NCBI GenBank assembly: GCA_015039315.1 | Contig: WIDE01000005.1 | Span: 338,833-402,832 of the forward strand | DNA from: Clavulina sp. PMI_390 | Taxonomy: Eukaryota; Basidiomycota; Agaricomycetes; Cantharellales; Hydnaceae | Length of the DNA stretch: 64,000 nt | Direction of reading: 5' to 3' | Shown here: positions 45,574-57,337 of the stretch, piece after piece | How the letters are laid out: each line of letters starts with the position of its first letter | Position numbering within the stretch: the first letter of the stretch is position 1 | Made by a program: the position numbers and the translations under genes | Notes under the pieces: model-generated | What the model saw: only the letters and a program-made list of their open reading frames with translations | The model's database searches: none | Told to the model about the DNA's origin: nothing

Positions 45574-48086
45574 ATGGATTCTTCTACTACCTATTTAGCC
45601 AACAACGACGTCAAGGACGCGGCCAAGACGACGGTCGAATCTGGTGACGAAGAGATCGTCGTCTTTGCCAATAACAGCGGCAACGGCCCCAAGTCCGCCA
45701 GCAAGGCCGCCGATGCTAACGGCAAAGTCGCTCCTGGTACTGTCGAGGCCACCGAGGCTTCCGTCGATGCCTCCAAAGTCGACGGCGCTGTCGACAACGA
45801 CAGCGGTGCCAACGGCTTGGCGGATGCATTTGGCAATCTCAGTGTCAACCCATCCGCCCAGCCTGGCGTCAATTTTGATTATGCTGCCCGTAATGATTAT
45901 CGCACTCCTAAATATCCTTCTATTGCCGTCTCGAACGGTGACGTCAACCCTGGTCCCCCCGGCGCCGAGTGGCAGTCTGGCAAGGGCGGTCGCAAGCCTG
46001 ATGACCAGTACTACGGTGCTTCCAACTACGCTCGTCCTCTGAATGCTTCCGCTTCCGACTTCCAGCACCGTGGCCCTCCCAACTATGGTGCTTACGGAGC
46101 TCCTGGTGCTGCTCCCTACGGTTCTTATCAGGGCGTGCCAGCTATGCATGGTAGCTACGCCAATCACAGCTACGACGTTTTTGGTGCTTCTCCAACCCTC
46201 ACCGAGCCTGCTGTCGCTAACGGTGCTCCTGGTGCCCCTGGCGGCGTCGGAAATGCCAACGGCCCAAATGCTCCCAACAATCGCTACATGGCCCCTAACC
46301 ATCGCGGTTCCATGAACGGTGAACCGGCCGTTCTCAACATTGGTGCCATCGGAGCAGCTGGGGGTGCTCCCTATAGCCCGCTTCCACTCAGTCCTTCCCC
46401 TCTTACGATTAATCCTTATGCTGTGCATCACCACCCTCAGCTTCAGATTCCTCATATCAACGGCCATCCTATGGGCTATGGCCCACAGTCTGGCCCTCCC
46501 CCCAAAAACGGGGCTCCTGGTGCTCCTGGTTCCGCCACCTCTCCTGGCGGTAATCCTACCAATGGGTCAGGTGCTGAAGGCGGTAGCCCGACCTCGTACC
46601 GCAACCTTGCGTTCAACATGCCTTGGCCCAACAGCCCCTCCGAGTTCTACCCCGAGTCTGGCATGTATGCCAACGGATATGGTGCCGCTCACCTTCCTCA
46701 TGGGATGCCTCAGTCCCAGTACCTGACCCCCCAGATGGGCCCGCCTATGCCTGGCACTCCCCAGATGGGTGCGCCTTATGGGTACATGAGCCCCATGCCC
46801 GGTGCGCCCGGCGGCCCTGGTATGGGCGTCCCAGGCAACCACCACGCCAACGGTGTGAACGGCGCACACCACCAGGGCGGCCCCCGCAGCGCTGGTGGAC
46901 ACAATGGCGCTGTGCACAATGGCGTTGGTGTGAGCCCTACCGGCGCTCCTCCCAACGTCCAGGTGGTCAACGGCCTCACGCTTATCAACGGTGTTCCCCA
47001 GCCGAATGCAGATGGCACGGGCCCAAGTGCTAACAACAGGAAGCTTGGCCTGTACAAGACTGAGCTTTGCAGGAGCTGGGAAGAAAAGGGCAGCTGCCGA
47101 TACGGCCCGAAGTGCCAGTTTGCCCACGGTGAAGAGGAGATTCGCAAGGTTGCTCGCCACCCCAAGGTCAGTCATTATTTCCCTTTCATCGACCCTGGAC
47201 TGTGAAACTGAAGTGCTCCCTCCCCTTATTTGTAGTACAAAACCGAGATCTGTCGTGTAAGTTTGTTATTATACTGCCCCACAATGTGGAGTGTCGCTAA
47301 TTGCATCCTATTAGACCTTCTGGCTCTCCGGCTCGTGCCCTTATGGCAAGCGCTGCTGCTTCATCCACACTGATGCTCCCGCTGGTGCTGCCACCGCCGA
47401 TCCCAGCAAGGCCACCGCTGGCGGCACTGGCCCAAGCACCGCTCCCAATGGCGCTACGACTCCCAACGGTACCGCCATCGATGGGTCCGCCAATGCCGGT
47501 GGCCATACACGCACCACCAGCAGCACCAGCGATGCCGCTGAGCAGCCCCCATCCTCGCTGCTCGCTCGCATTAGCGCCAAGCGTAATGTTGAGGACAAGA
47601 CCCCACCTCCAACCTCGGGTCCTGCTCGACTCGCCCCAAATGGCGCGGCTCGTCCTGACTACTCGTCCCACAACCGTCACCTGTCCTCCATGTCCGATGG
47701 TCGCCCAACCGAAGTTGAGGCTGCCCCTGCCTTCCCTACCTCGGTATGTATTCTATTCTATCCTGATACTGCGTACCTCAGTCATTGATTTTTTATGTTT
47801 CATCACACAGCGTCCTGGCCACTCCCATTCCGCTAGCGCTCACACCCTGATGACTCCTACCTTTGCCTCCCCAGCAAACGGAGCTGTCGGTGGATATGGC
47901 TCCAATGTTGGCACCCCTGGCGTGGATGGCAACGGCAACTTGACCCCTGGCTCGTACTGGGGCCATAAGCGCTCCGCCAGCGGTGGTAGCGCGACGAACG
48001 GCGGTTGGAACACGCCCACTGCCGACGTCGCTGCTGAGCAGCCTCCTGTTCGCTCCATCTATTCCGCACTCACCCCCTCTGCGTAA
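45574..48086 (+). CDS. Tandem CCCH zinc-finger mRNA-binding protein (TIS11/TTP/Zfs1-like)
   Basis: Four exons: 45574-47166, 47236-47256, 47315-47743 and 47811-48086, giving 772 residues. Residues 1-480 are a long disordered Gly/Pro/Ala/Asn-rich region. The fingers then follow, [18 protein letters not shown] with CQFAHG, and [18 protein letters not shown] with CCFIH. Both have Cys-x8-Cys-x5-Cys-x3-His spacing and the YKTE[LI]CR lead-in that marks TTP-type proteins. These bind AU-rich elements in 3' UTRs and recruit deadenylases. The lead-in of finger 2 is exon 47236-47256, only 21 bases. The C-terminal 230 residues are Ser/Thr/Pro-rich and may be phosphorylated. High GC makes long antisense ORFs that are not genes. 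Confidence 0.95.
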
Positions 48087-48912
48087 GCATCGGTCCAGCA
48101 CGCGCGCGGGATGAGGATGGACGACACCACCAACCTTCGCTTCCATTTCCGCACCTAGATGGACAGCCCAATAATTCTTATCATCATCGTCTATTCCTTG
48201 ATTTTATCCGCTACATATCGATTGAAAGATCTCGTGCCCACCTGCTTTCTTAACTTGCTGTGCTTTCTCTGTCGTCATCAACATGCTTTTTCCTCCATCC
48301 CTCCACCCCTTAGTTTCATTTTCGCTCTCAATCCTCCAGAGCGGTTTGAGCCTCCATCCCCTATCCCAGAATAATGCTCTCGTTCGCAAGATCGGGTAGC
48401 TCCCCAAAAAGACCCATTCACTTGGCGTTTCTCCCTCTCTCTTTCCTCCTTCCTCACTACTTCATGTTGTCGGCAGCAGCGATTCTTTCTTTCCTTCTTA
48501 TCGTCGTCTTATTGTCCCCCATTGATTGCAACTTATGATCATAATTAACCTTCCCTACATTTATCCATAAGCTCTGCGATTTCTTCGACGTGTCTGTAAC
48601 GCTGCTAGCTCTACCTCTCTCTTGCGTCTATCATGAATCAATACTCGCGTTGCTTGACTGTTCTATCATTCCCTGCGTGCATCGATGAGTTGCTCAGGTT
48701 GCTGGACGTCTTTTACTACCAATGTCATTGACGTTTTACTGCCCCCTTCTGGTGGCAGACATTGTTGGTCTGCTCAAAAGTGCAACGATGCGCGGGTGGC
48801 CTGTTGTGCGGTGTTGACTTTCGATGGGCCTAGCGGTCTGACCCAAAGTACACACCACATATGTCCCGGAAGGCCATACTTCTACCTTTATAACCGTTAA
48901 CTTTCATCGATC
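48087..48912. other. CCCH 3' UTR and AP-3 sigma upstream region
   Basis: T-rich with repeated TTTCTTTC-type tracts between 48420 and 48520. No ORF worth calling. Confidence 0.5.
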
Positions 48913-50016
48913 ATGATCCACGCCGTCTTCATCTGTAAGTCCTTCAAGTCCGCAATTGGAAGGATAACGTCACCACTTGACTTGGACTGAGCTTTCTCAT
49001 CTCTCTCTCCAATACAAATACGCACATTCCAACGATTGTAGTCAATACACAGGGTGTGGCCCGCTTGACCAAGTTCTACAAGCAACCGGCCAACTCCTCA
49101 ATCAAAACTCAGCTTCCAGATCGCATATTCAAGCTCATCGCCTCTCGTCCTGGATCGCTCTGCAACTTCTTGGACGCACCGAGACTATCATTGCCAGCCA
49201 ACAGCACTGCTTATACCCAATCTGCCTATGGTTCCGAACTCTCTGGGGAGAAAGCTCGACCTCCGCAAGATGTCTGGAGTGCGGACGACACTAGGATAGT
49301 GTACAGGAACTATGCGACGCTATACTTTGTGTTCGTTGTGGATGGATCAGAGAGCGAGCTTGGCGTTTTGGATCTTATACACGTGAGTACACGCCACCGA
49401 AGAGTGCTGTTCTGTGGTTAATGCTATATTGAATCCTCTAGGTTCTCGTGGAATCCCTTGATCGGGCATTTGAGAACGTTTGCGAGCTAGACTTGGTCTT
49501 TCACTTTGATGAGGTACCAAACAATCTCGCAGCTCCTTAGACATACCCTAATGATCCGCATGACATAATGCAGGTGCACCACATTCTAGCCGAGATTATT
49601 CAAGGAGGTCTTGTCCTCGAAACAAATGTTCAGGAGATCTCAAGTGCAGGTGAGTCCTACATTACTTGACATCACACCTAGTCATTGCTCATAGATTATT
49701 TCGCAGTTCTTGAGGCTCGCAAGGCGCGACGTGAATCCTATGCCGCAGCGAATCCGCTATCAATAGGCGGGAGCACAGCTGGAACCAGCCAGCGAGCAAC
49801 GAATGCCATGTCTACTCCTCTTGGGTGGATCGCCGGGAAAATGACTGGCCTCGGGTGCGTACTCCATTCTATTATCTCCTCACCCACTGTCATCTCACAG
49901 TGCATTCAGATCTCGATAATAGTTTTGGCCGCCAACCTGCCCTCCTCCCCTCTTTGCCACCAGCCTTCAAAGTCAAACACTGCGCTGATGCGCCTATTCC
50001 TCAATCGAGACGCTAG
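48913..50016 (+). CDS. APS3: AP-3 adaptor complex sigma subunit
   Basis: Six exons (48913-48934, 49042-49382, 49442-49513, 49574-49649, 49707-49854, 49923-50016) encode 250 residues. The start MIHAVFIFNTQGVARLTKFY is the sigma-adaptin signature. IVYRNYATLYFVFVVDGSES and VCELDLVFHFDEVHHILAEI complete the longin-like fold, and LVLETNVQEI follows. These phrases fit sigma-3 better than sigma-1 or sigma-2. AP-3 sorts cargo from Golgi or endosomes to the vacuole. The core ends near residue 165; about 80 extra Ser/Ala/Pro-rich residues follow, more than usual for sigma subunits (normally about 150-190 in all). Confidence 0.9.
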
Positions 50017-50683
50017 GGACCTAATGAGCGAGCTCCGCTGTGTTATCATGTAAAGAGTTCTGCATACATGTATGATAGCCATTGCCGGTGAGATTATGGT
50101 GTCCATGATCAACAACTCATATCGGTCCCTGGAACTTCCTTCTCGTGGAAACTTCTACTGAACTGTCAACCGTATGAGGAAAATAGGTGGAGCAGTAATT
50201 ACCCTCATATCGAGGGAATGGGGGTCTTTGTCTCTTGTGATGCTTTTCGGTGGATTAATTGACATTCACAATCCTGCCCAAGACTCGGGTGTAAATGAAT
50301 AGCCTTCATGAACCTAACACACGCCACCGCAGCTGTTACCGGATGTGAAATTTGGCATCCCGTTGCTGACGTTATCTCAGTAGCATCACCCCGTCCGTCC
50401 CAAGCTTGTTTCCAACCTCTGGCCGCCGGAGAATACGATATCCGGGCCTCGTCTCCTCCACATTGAGGCGCTGGATGCTCCGCTGGGGAATCTTCATTAC
50501 TAAGCTTGAGGATTTCCTACAGTGAGCCAACCTTAGCTCGAAGTGTATATAATGCGTTGAAACTACGTGTCGAAGAACCAGCTCCATACGAGGAGCGAGT
50601 ATCACTTCTACGAAGCTCTCATTCCCCTTGTCTCTTTCATTCAATCCTAACAAAGTTCCTCCGGCTCGCGTGCTCGTATCAAC
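50017..50683. other. Intergenic, upstream of the first NmrA-like gene
   Basis: Contains the promoter of NmrA copy 1 (TATA string listed separately). The minus ORF at 50372-50653 has no domain. Confidence 0.5.
50546..50552 (+). promoter_or_regulatory. TATATAA box of NmrA-like copy 1
   Basis: Lies 132 bases before the start codon at 50684, in the expected sense. Confidence 0.5.
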
Positions 50684-51946
50684 ATGACCTCACCGGTTCT
50701 TGCTCACATTGGTAAGTATATTGCATCAATCACCCGTTCGTTGGCTCACATGTGGCACTTTACATAGCTCCTAATGGGCTCGTTGGAAGGGCTTTTGTTA
50801 CTATCCTCGTCGAAGCTGTCATCGCTGGTGATATATCCAAACTCAAGGTTCTTGCTTCCAAAGAAACAGAACATATCAAGAAGGCCCTTGAGATGGTACC
50901 CGACGGCAAAGTCGAGCTCACCCTCGTTGAATACACGAACAAGTCGACCCTCGTAGCAGCTCTCCAAGGGGTTGATGTTATCATAAGCACAATGGGTGCG
51001 CATGGGCCCAACCATGACGCCGCTGAACAGAACCTGATCGAGGCTGGTAAGTTGTTCATAACTGGCCTATGAAATGGCTTTCTCATCTTTCTATCCTCCC
51101 AAAGCTGCGGAGGCTGAAATCAAGGTGTACTTCAATAGTGATTTTGGGGCTGACTACGATGCTGCGACGTGGGGAGCTGCTGTCTGTGAGGATAACCAAG
51201 CCCATGTCGCCAGGGCCCGAGCGCTTGGCCTAAAGACAATTTCCATTGCCAATGGCTTATTCTTGCCGTTCCTCCGCACACCCCTGATGGGTTAGTGATA
51301 AAGCCAACAACCCCGTGTTGCGCCCTTTGACATCCATAAACCTACTTCCCGATGGGCTTTCGATAGGAGTCAACGGTTCTGAATGGCAGATCACCGACGA
51401 CGGCGATGCTCGTTTAGCTGTCGCCGACCTTTATGATACAGGGCGATACACGCTCCGCGCCGCCATTCTGGCATTCCAGGACCCTAGTGGTGTTCCTGAC
51501 AGGTTGCGAGTCTACTCCGACATGAAGTAAGTCCTAATGCTGCGTCTTAACGTTGACCTTGGCCGTTGTCTTACTTTCCTGTGTATTGGACCCTCTAAAT
51601 ATCATAGAACATTCAATGAGTATGCTGCGATCGAGGAACGCCTCACCGGTAAAGCGGTTACGAAGACTTTCGTCCCAAGTGCCCAGCTCCTTGCAGAGTG
51701 GGAGAGCGAAGAAGTTAGAGCATCGCAACCGTACTTCTGGCTCCGCTTCATGCCCGGAACGACAGGAGCCGACTTTCTGGGCCACAATCACAATGAACTC
51801 CTAAACCCTGGCCAAAAGTATTTCAAGCCGGTCAGCTTTGAGCAGTTTACTGAAGCGGTGAGATAATCATCTGGCAATGCGGTCAGGGTAATGACGAAAA
51901 CATTTTGCTCCAGAGTTTGCGATCATCAGGCTGTGATACGCCATGA
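50684..51946 (+). CDS. NmrA/isoflavone-reductase-like NAD(P)-binding protein, array copy 1
   Basis: Six exons (50684-50711, 50768-51046, 51105-51290, 51367-51526, 51608-51857, 51914-51946), 311 residues. The nucleotide loop is APNGLVGRAF, where atypical SDRs of this family usually have GATGxxG. Then come VIISTMGAHG, YFNSDFGADYD, TISIANGLFLPF, GRYTLRAAILAF and HNELLNPGQKYF, shared with the other copies. The family includes NmrA regulators and phenylpropanoid reductases; a redox or a sensor role cannot be separated here. The last short exon is inferred from the intron at the same place in copies 2, 4 and 5; without it the frame stops at 51864-51866 after 303 residues. Confidence 0.85.
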
Positions 51947-52540
51947 TTTTCGGGTTTCCGCTAGAATGCTTCACTAAGTCGGTCGTAGATCGCTTTGGTG
52001 TCAATATACAATTCCATTGGTGAAGTGTTGTACAGAGGTACAGGAGCTGAGAAGCCTTGAAGCCTTTGCGATGATGGGACTGGCAGCGTGAACTCTGGCA
52101 GTTTGAACTTGCTAATAGAGAGGATCTCTGTGGAGGCTTAGCTTCCAGCATGGAAGAACTACGTGCAACGTTGGCTAGCATTTCGCATTTCATTCCTTGC
52201 GTACAGCTCCTCAATTGACACCTAAAAATCGTTCTCCAACTCGCCACAGCCTGTTCTTCAGCACCAGACAAGATGTTTTAAATTTGAGACAATACAATGG
52301 CGCCCCAATCATGATTCAACATACTGATAGGACCAAAAACTTTCATTCTTCATGGAGTTAAGCCCTGGCAGAGTATCCAGCTCTGATGCTCGATGAAAAT
52401 AGAGCCAAACACGATATTGTTGGCCCAACCTGACAGTCGATCTGTTTGAGCTTTTAGAGCTCTTTAGTCATCCTCCTCTTCGCTATTCATCGGTTTTTTT
52501 TTAGCTTCGTGCTTGACGCTCCAACCCCTATCTTATAGCT
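51947..52540. other. Intergenic between NmrA copies 1 and 2
   Basis: 594 bases with no gene seen. The minus ORF at 51867-52271 looks random. Confidence 0.5.
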
Positions 52541-53862
52541 ATGCCCACCAATGCCCCCGTTGTAGCTCTCGTCGGTTAGCGTGCTCCCTCAATCACTGTG
52601 AAACGGTCACCTTGCTCTCTGATTCGATTATCTCCACAAAGCTCCTAATGGGCTGGTCGGACGGGCTTTCGTGCCAATTTTTGTTGAAGCTACTACTCAA
52701 GGCGATATTGCTCAACTTAAGCTCGTTGCTTCGAAAGAGACCGATACACTCAGGATGGCGATCCAGGCGGCGCCGAGGAACACAGTCAAGCTCTCAATCG
52801 TCAATTATATGGATAAATCGGCATTAGAGGCTACGTTTGAAGGGACTGACGTCGTCGTAAGCACCATGGGAGGCACTGGTGACCAACGCCCTGCTGCCAG
52901 TGAACAGACAGTGATCGAGGCAGGTGAGCCTTTCACCACAGCCCTTCTTGGTTTGAAGCTAGCGCTTGAACATCGCTGTGCTCTTATAGCTGCAAAGGCC
53001 GGTGTCAAGATCTATTTCCCGAGCGACTTTGGCTGCGACTATAGCGACGAGACGTGGGGTGTGCCAATGTGGGAGTCCAAGAAAGCTTATGCAGCCTTGG
53101 CTCGTGGTCTTGGTCTTAAGACGATCTCTGTCTCCAGTGGTCTTTTTATGCATCTTTTTCTCACCTCCATGTTAGGTAAGTATCCTATTTGCGTGGCGAG
53201 TTAGATATTTCGAGCTATTTCTCACTGATGCCATCCCCTATGCTCGGACCCGATGGACGGCATCCGTCCACATACAGGCTTCAACCTCCCTGAGTGGGAA
53301 ATTCCTGAGGATGGGAACACTCCTTTCGCGCTAAGTGATGTATCCGATGTTGGAAGATACACTCTTCGCGCTATTATCCTTGCGCGTCAAGACCCAAAAA
53401 GTGTCCCTGATCGGCTACGTGTCTACTCAGATGCCAAGTCCGTATATTCCCCTTCCCCGTTATGGAGGTCCTACCTTGGTATTCACCGGTGCTCTGTTTG
53501 AACCTACACAGGACTTTGAATGAGTACGCATCTATCGTGGAGCGTGTCACTCAAACCAAACTCACCAAGAGATATATCCCTCGCACCAAGCTCCTAGCTA
53601 TTTGGGAGAACGATAGTGGTCAAACTCAATATCCGAACCTATTCCTGAAGATCATGGTGGGAACGACCGCCATCGACTTTTCGGAGCGTGAACACAACGA
53701 ATTACTCAACCCGGGCGGGACGTATTTCAAACCAGCTAGCTTTGAGAAGTTGGTCGAATCAGTGAGTATATTGATTCGAGTTAAGCGAGAGTGCGAAAGA
53801 AAGAAATAAGGTGGGATTATTCTGATGCAATGCTCTATCTACTCCAGACATTGAAACTCTAG
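52541..53862 (+). CDS. NmrA/isoflavone-reductase-like NAD(P)-binding protein, array copy 2
   Basis: Six exons (52541-52574, 52642-52923, 52990-53175, 53278-53437, 53512-53761, 53848-53862), 308 residues. The loop is APNGLVGRAFVPIFVEA. It is the most divergent copy: YFPSDFGCDYS replaces YFNSDFG, SVSSGLFMHLF replaces SIANGxFMPF, and the exon-4 start lacks the usual Val-x-Gly (FNLPEWEI). Exon lengths 186, 160 and 250 equal those of the other copies. If exon 6 is not used, the frame reads on to 53809. Confidence 0.85.
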
Positions 53863-54759
53863 GCGAGTTGGGTTCCCCAAGGACTGCTCAGTGTTCATGT
53901 CTGCACCGATCGCACGGAACCCACTGTTCTCGCGTCCCACACGTTCTATATGGTAATGCAATCAAGTTCTAGCTCTTCGCAGAATCGGTATCCCGCTATG
54001 ATGTCGGTTCCCTCTATTTCTGAGCCCTCAAGGACGACACTAGGGTCTGCGATGCGATAGCTCCCCGACTAGATCTGGGAACTCTCCGACTCCCAGTCGT
54101 TTTCACTCTGGAGATCCCCAGCCTACTAAGGCCTGCTGTCATCTCCAAGAAAAGTTTTTGTTCTGAGTATTTGTCCGCTCCGTGAACGTTCAAGTTTCTT
54201 GATGGAGGAACCCGAGTTGGTATATGTTAAATTCTCTATTCTGGGCGATTGTGAATGGTACGTCAGAATTCTGGGACCACAATGAGATCCATTCCCACGA
54301 TGCCAGACGTTTTCGTCATTACGAGATGTACCTTGTCGTTGGCACTTGATGTGACTCTTACGCCGATAATCGATCAAATGCTGACTAACCTTGTCGTTAG
54401 AGAACCGAAGACTCGAAGGTCGAAGTTTTAGTATGACTCGATATCCCCCTGCCCAGCCGAAACCGAGTGACAGCGGCGGTCCCGTTTCTGACTCCATCAG
54501 TTCCCCTGCCATCGCGCCACACTCCACACTTACCAATCACCATGTGCCTGAGTGACTAAGGTCAACCCTGTAGCCACATTGCAACAATGCTGCTAACTTC
54601 GCCCAATATTGGTTTCTTACCAATATTGCTCGACGCTAGTGTAATGGGAGGCATGGCCGGGAGGACAAAACCCACGTTCAGCATCAGTGCTCAGAGACTC
54701 GTCAGTCTCTCCATCCTCCATCTTTTCTGGCCTCTTACCTCTCCAGCATCTATACCTCA
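53863..54759. other. Intergenic between NmrA copies 2 and 3
   Basis: 897 bases. The minus ORF at 54126-54536 has no domain. I see no gene. Confidence 0.5.
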
Positions 54760-55920
54760 ATGGCTCCAGTTGTTGCGCATATTGGTCAGTGGAGACTCAG
54801 GTGATCCCACTGTGACCACTTACACTCTGCAATCTTTACTGGTCCTATTTAGCTCCCAACGGAAGGGTTGGGAAGGCATTCGCTCCTATCTTCATCGAGG
54901 CTGCTATCAAAGGCGAGATCGCGAAGCTCAAACTCATCACCTCGAAAGAAACGGAGACTTTTAAAGAATCTATCGCGGCTGCTCCGAAAAATGAAGTTGA
55001 GCTCATCGTCATCGACTATACCGACAAGCTGGCGCTTCTGGACGCTCTGCGAAACGTCGATGTCGTCGTGAGCACCATGGGTGGGCACGGTGACCAAGCT
55101 GAATCGGAGAAGACATTGATTGAAGCTGGTGGGCTTTGCTCATGACAACTCCTAGAATACTGGGCCCGTCTGATTACGTTCAATTATGCACAGCTTCGGA
55201 CGCCAAAGTCAAAGTCTACTTCAATAGTGACTTCGGATCCGACTACGACAAGGAAACATGGGGAACTCCTGGATGGGAAGCCAAGAAAGCTCATGCCTCT
55301 GCCGCTCGTGCTCTCGGCCTCAAGACGGTCTCTATCGCCAACGGCGTGTTCATGCCATTCCTGCGAACTCCATTTCTGGGTGAGCTCATTAGTGGCCATT
55401 CGATATCGGCATCCTGAGTATGAGACTTTCTGATGGTACTTGTGCTTAACCTTCTGATCTCAGGGGTTAAAGGTTCCGAATGAGAGATTGTTGAAGACGG
55501 ATATTCCTCATTTGCGCTTATAGATATGTCAGACGCTGGAAGATACACGCTTCGTGCCATCCTTCTCGCATCCTTGATCGTGTGCGAGTGTATGGCGACG
55601 CGAAGTAGGTCTAAATCTTATCCATGCAGCCCTCAATCCATTCTGACGGCTGTATGGATCTACCAACAGAACACTCAATGAGTATGCTTCCATTGTTCAA
55701 CGCCTGACAAATGTTCCTATCACCAAAAAATATGTGCCGCGTCCTCAGCTTATTGCTGAATGGGAGACTCCCAACGCCAAGAATGAAAAGCCACTCCTTT
55801 TCCTACGCATCATGGCAGGGACAAGCGCGGCTAACTTCTTGGGACACGAGCACAACGAGCTCCTCAATCCAGGCCAGAAATATTTCAAGCCTCTCAGCTT
55901 TGAAGAAGCTGTCAAGGTCG
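54760..55920 (+). pseudogene. NmrA/isoflavone-reductase-like gene, array copy 3, broken
   Basis: Exons 54760-54784, 54853-55128, 55194-55379, about 55464-55605 and 55670-55920 line up with the other copies. The frame is open through APNGRVGKAF, VVVSTMGGHG, YFNSDFGSDYD and TVSIANGVFMPF. In exon 4 the conserved Trp codon before EIVEDG is TGA (55481-55483). Downstream, near 55572, about 19 bases present in copy 4 are missing, shifting the frame between RAILLA and the DRVRVYGDAK stretch. Exon 5 is again intact (HNELLNPGQKYFKPLSF). No terminal Thr-Leu-stop exon was found. Two lesions in an otherwise clean gene point to recent loss. A sequencing error could explain the TGA but not easily the deletion too. 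Confidence 0.8.
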
Positions 55921-57337
55921 TACGTGCTTTGAGCCGCGGCACAAGTGACCATGAGGCACTGACTATAAAGCGTTCTTCAGACTACGCAAATATAGGCTCA
56001 AAGGCAATCCGAAACCAAAGGCCCTTATTTTCTCCTCGAATACCCTTTCCAACCGTCCGTAATTACTATTCCGTTTGTGTGGTGGTAATGGAATTTGCTA
56101 CACTGGGTGTGAAAGGATCCTGTCAATATTATATGTTCCAATAGCCGTCAAATTCGGCGGCGTTGTGCATCAAGTTCGGCCTCCACTATCTGAACCTGTT
56201 CTTGCGAGTCAGTCTGAGAGTGGAATGTGAGAAAGTGTCGCACGAGTTTGTTGACGTGACAAGTTTCACAACGTCACTCTTGGTATCAAGATTCACAACA
56301 GAACCTCCTTGAGCACTCACTATTGAGATATGCATATTGGCGAGTGACCTGGTAGGCGAGAGCCCGATAGCTACTATGCAATCATTGTGCAGATAACGCG
56401 CGGTGTCCTCGAGTTGGGCGCGATATAACTTATGTATGATGTTCGATACTGACGTCTATCTCCATCCTTGCTTATTCCGTATGGGGGGGGGGCATCTTTC
56501 GCGTCTTGGAAGAGGTACGAGCAATCTCGAACTTCCTGCTGGGAATCGTCATTCGTGGCCCCACGATCCACTCGGACAAACAGTAGCTTGTTAGTGGCTC
56601 CGATGAGAATCTTGGCTCTCCGGCTCGTGAAATTGGAAACTAGCTATTAAGATGCTCATGCTCTCACCCCGTGCGACCCCAGTTATTGGGTGTCCTGTGG
56701 TCTCCCAACGTTCACATATTTGGATCTCATCTCCTCCACATCACGACCCTCGATAGCTGGTGGAGGCCACCATATTACTCAGCTTATGGGAACATCACAC
56801 GACGTGTTAGCCCAGAAAGCATGCTGATCCATGGCATTGGAACATGTGGAGGCTCGTGCTGGCTAGTCCGCACGATGTGTAGAGCAGGCTACGCTTCTAC
56901 AGGGCCATAGCCTCAGTCCCCGGGAGCATTGTCCGGGTATATCAAGTGAATTTAGCAAAACTGTGTCTTGAATCAGCACCGTTTCCCAAGCTTTCCATTC
57001 TTTTTGCCTGGATTTCCTACGCTCTCCCGACACCGGAACACTAGGGACATCTTGCTGATTGATTTTCCTCCACATTGCCCTCTGATGGCACTATACCACC
57101 ATGTTAAGCGCAACGACGGTGATTAATTCCTTACTAAGGTAGCCTCACGATGCATATTCCTTCCTCATTGCTGACCTCACCTTGATGATACCTTTGGGGT
57201 GATTACGACTACAAATTGGCGTAATGTGGGGAGCGTGAGGTGGATAAAACCCGGTTTCGCTTCAAACCTAGAGTGCACAATATTTTTCCACCATCTACCA
57301 GGCCCACCGCGGTGTATCTCAAAAATCTACCGCCCGG
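55921..57337. other. Intergenic between NmrA copies 3 and 4
   Basis: 1.4 kb, the widest gap in the array. I looked for remnants of another copy (STMG, SDFG, HNELLNPG) and found none. Confidence 0.5.

Noticed and set aside
45595..46467. Long antisense ORF (290 residues) opposite the CCCH gene, and a second at 46567-47175
   Set aside because: They are open because the sense codons are GC-rich and repetitive; the residues (Gly/Val/Arg/Ser) form no family, and the sense gene is certain.
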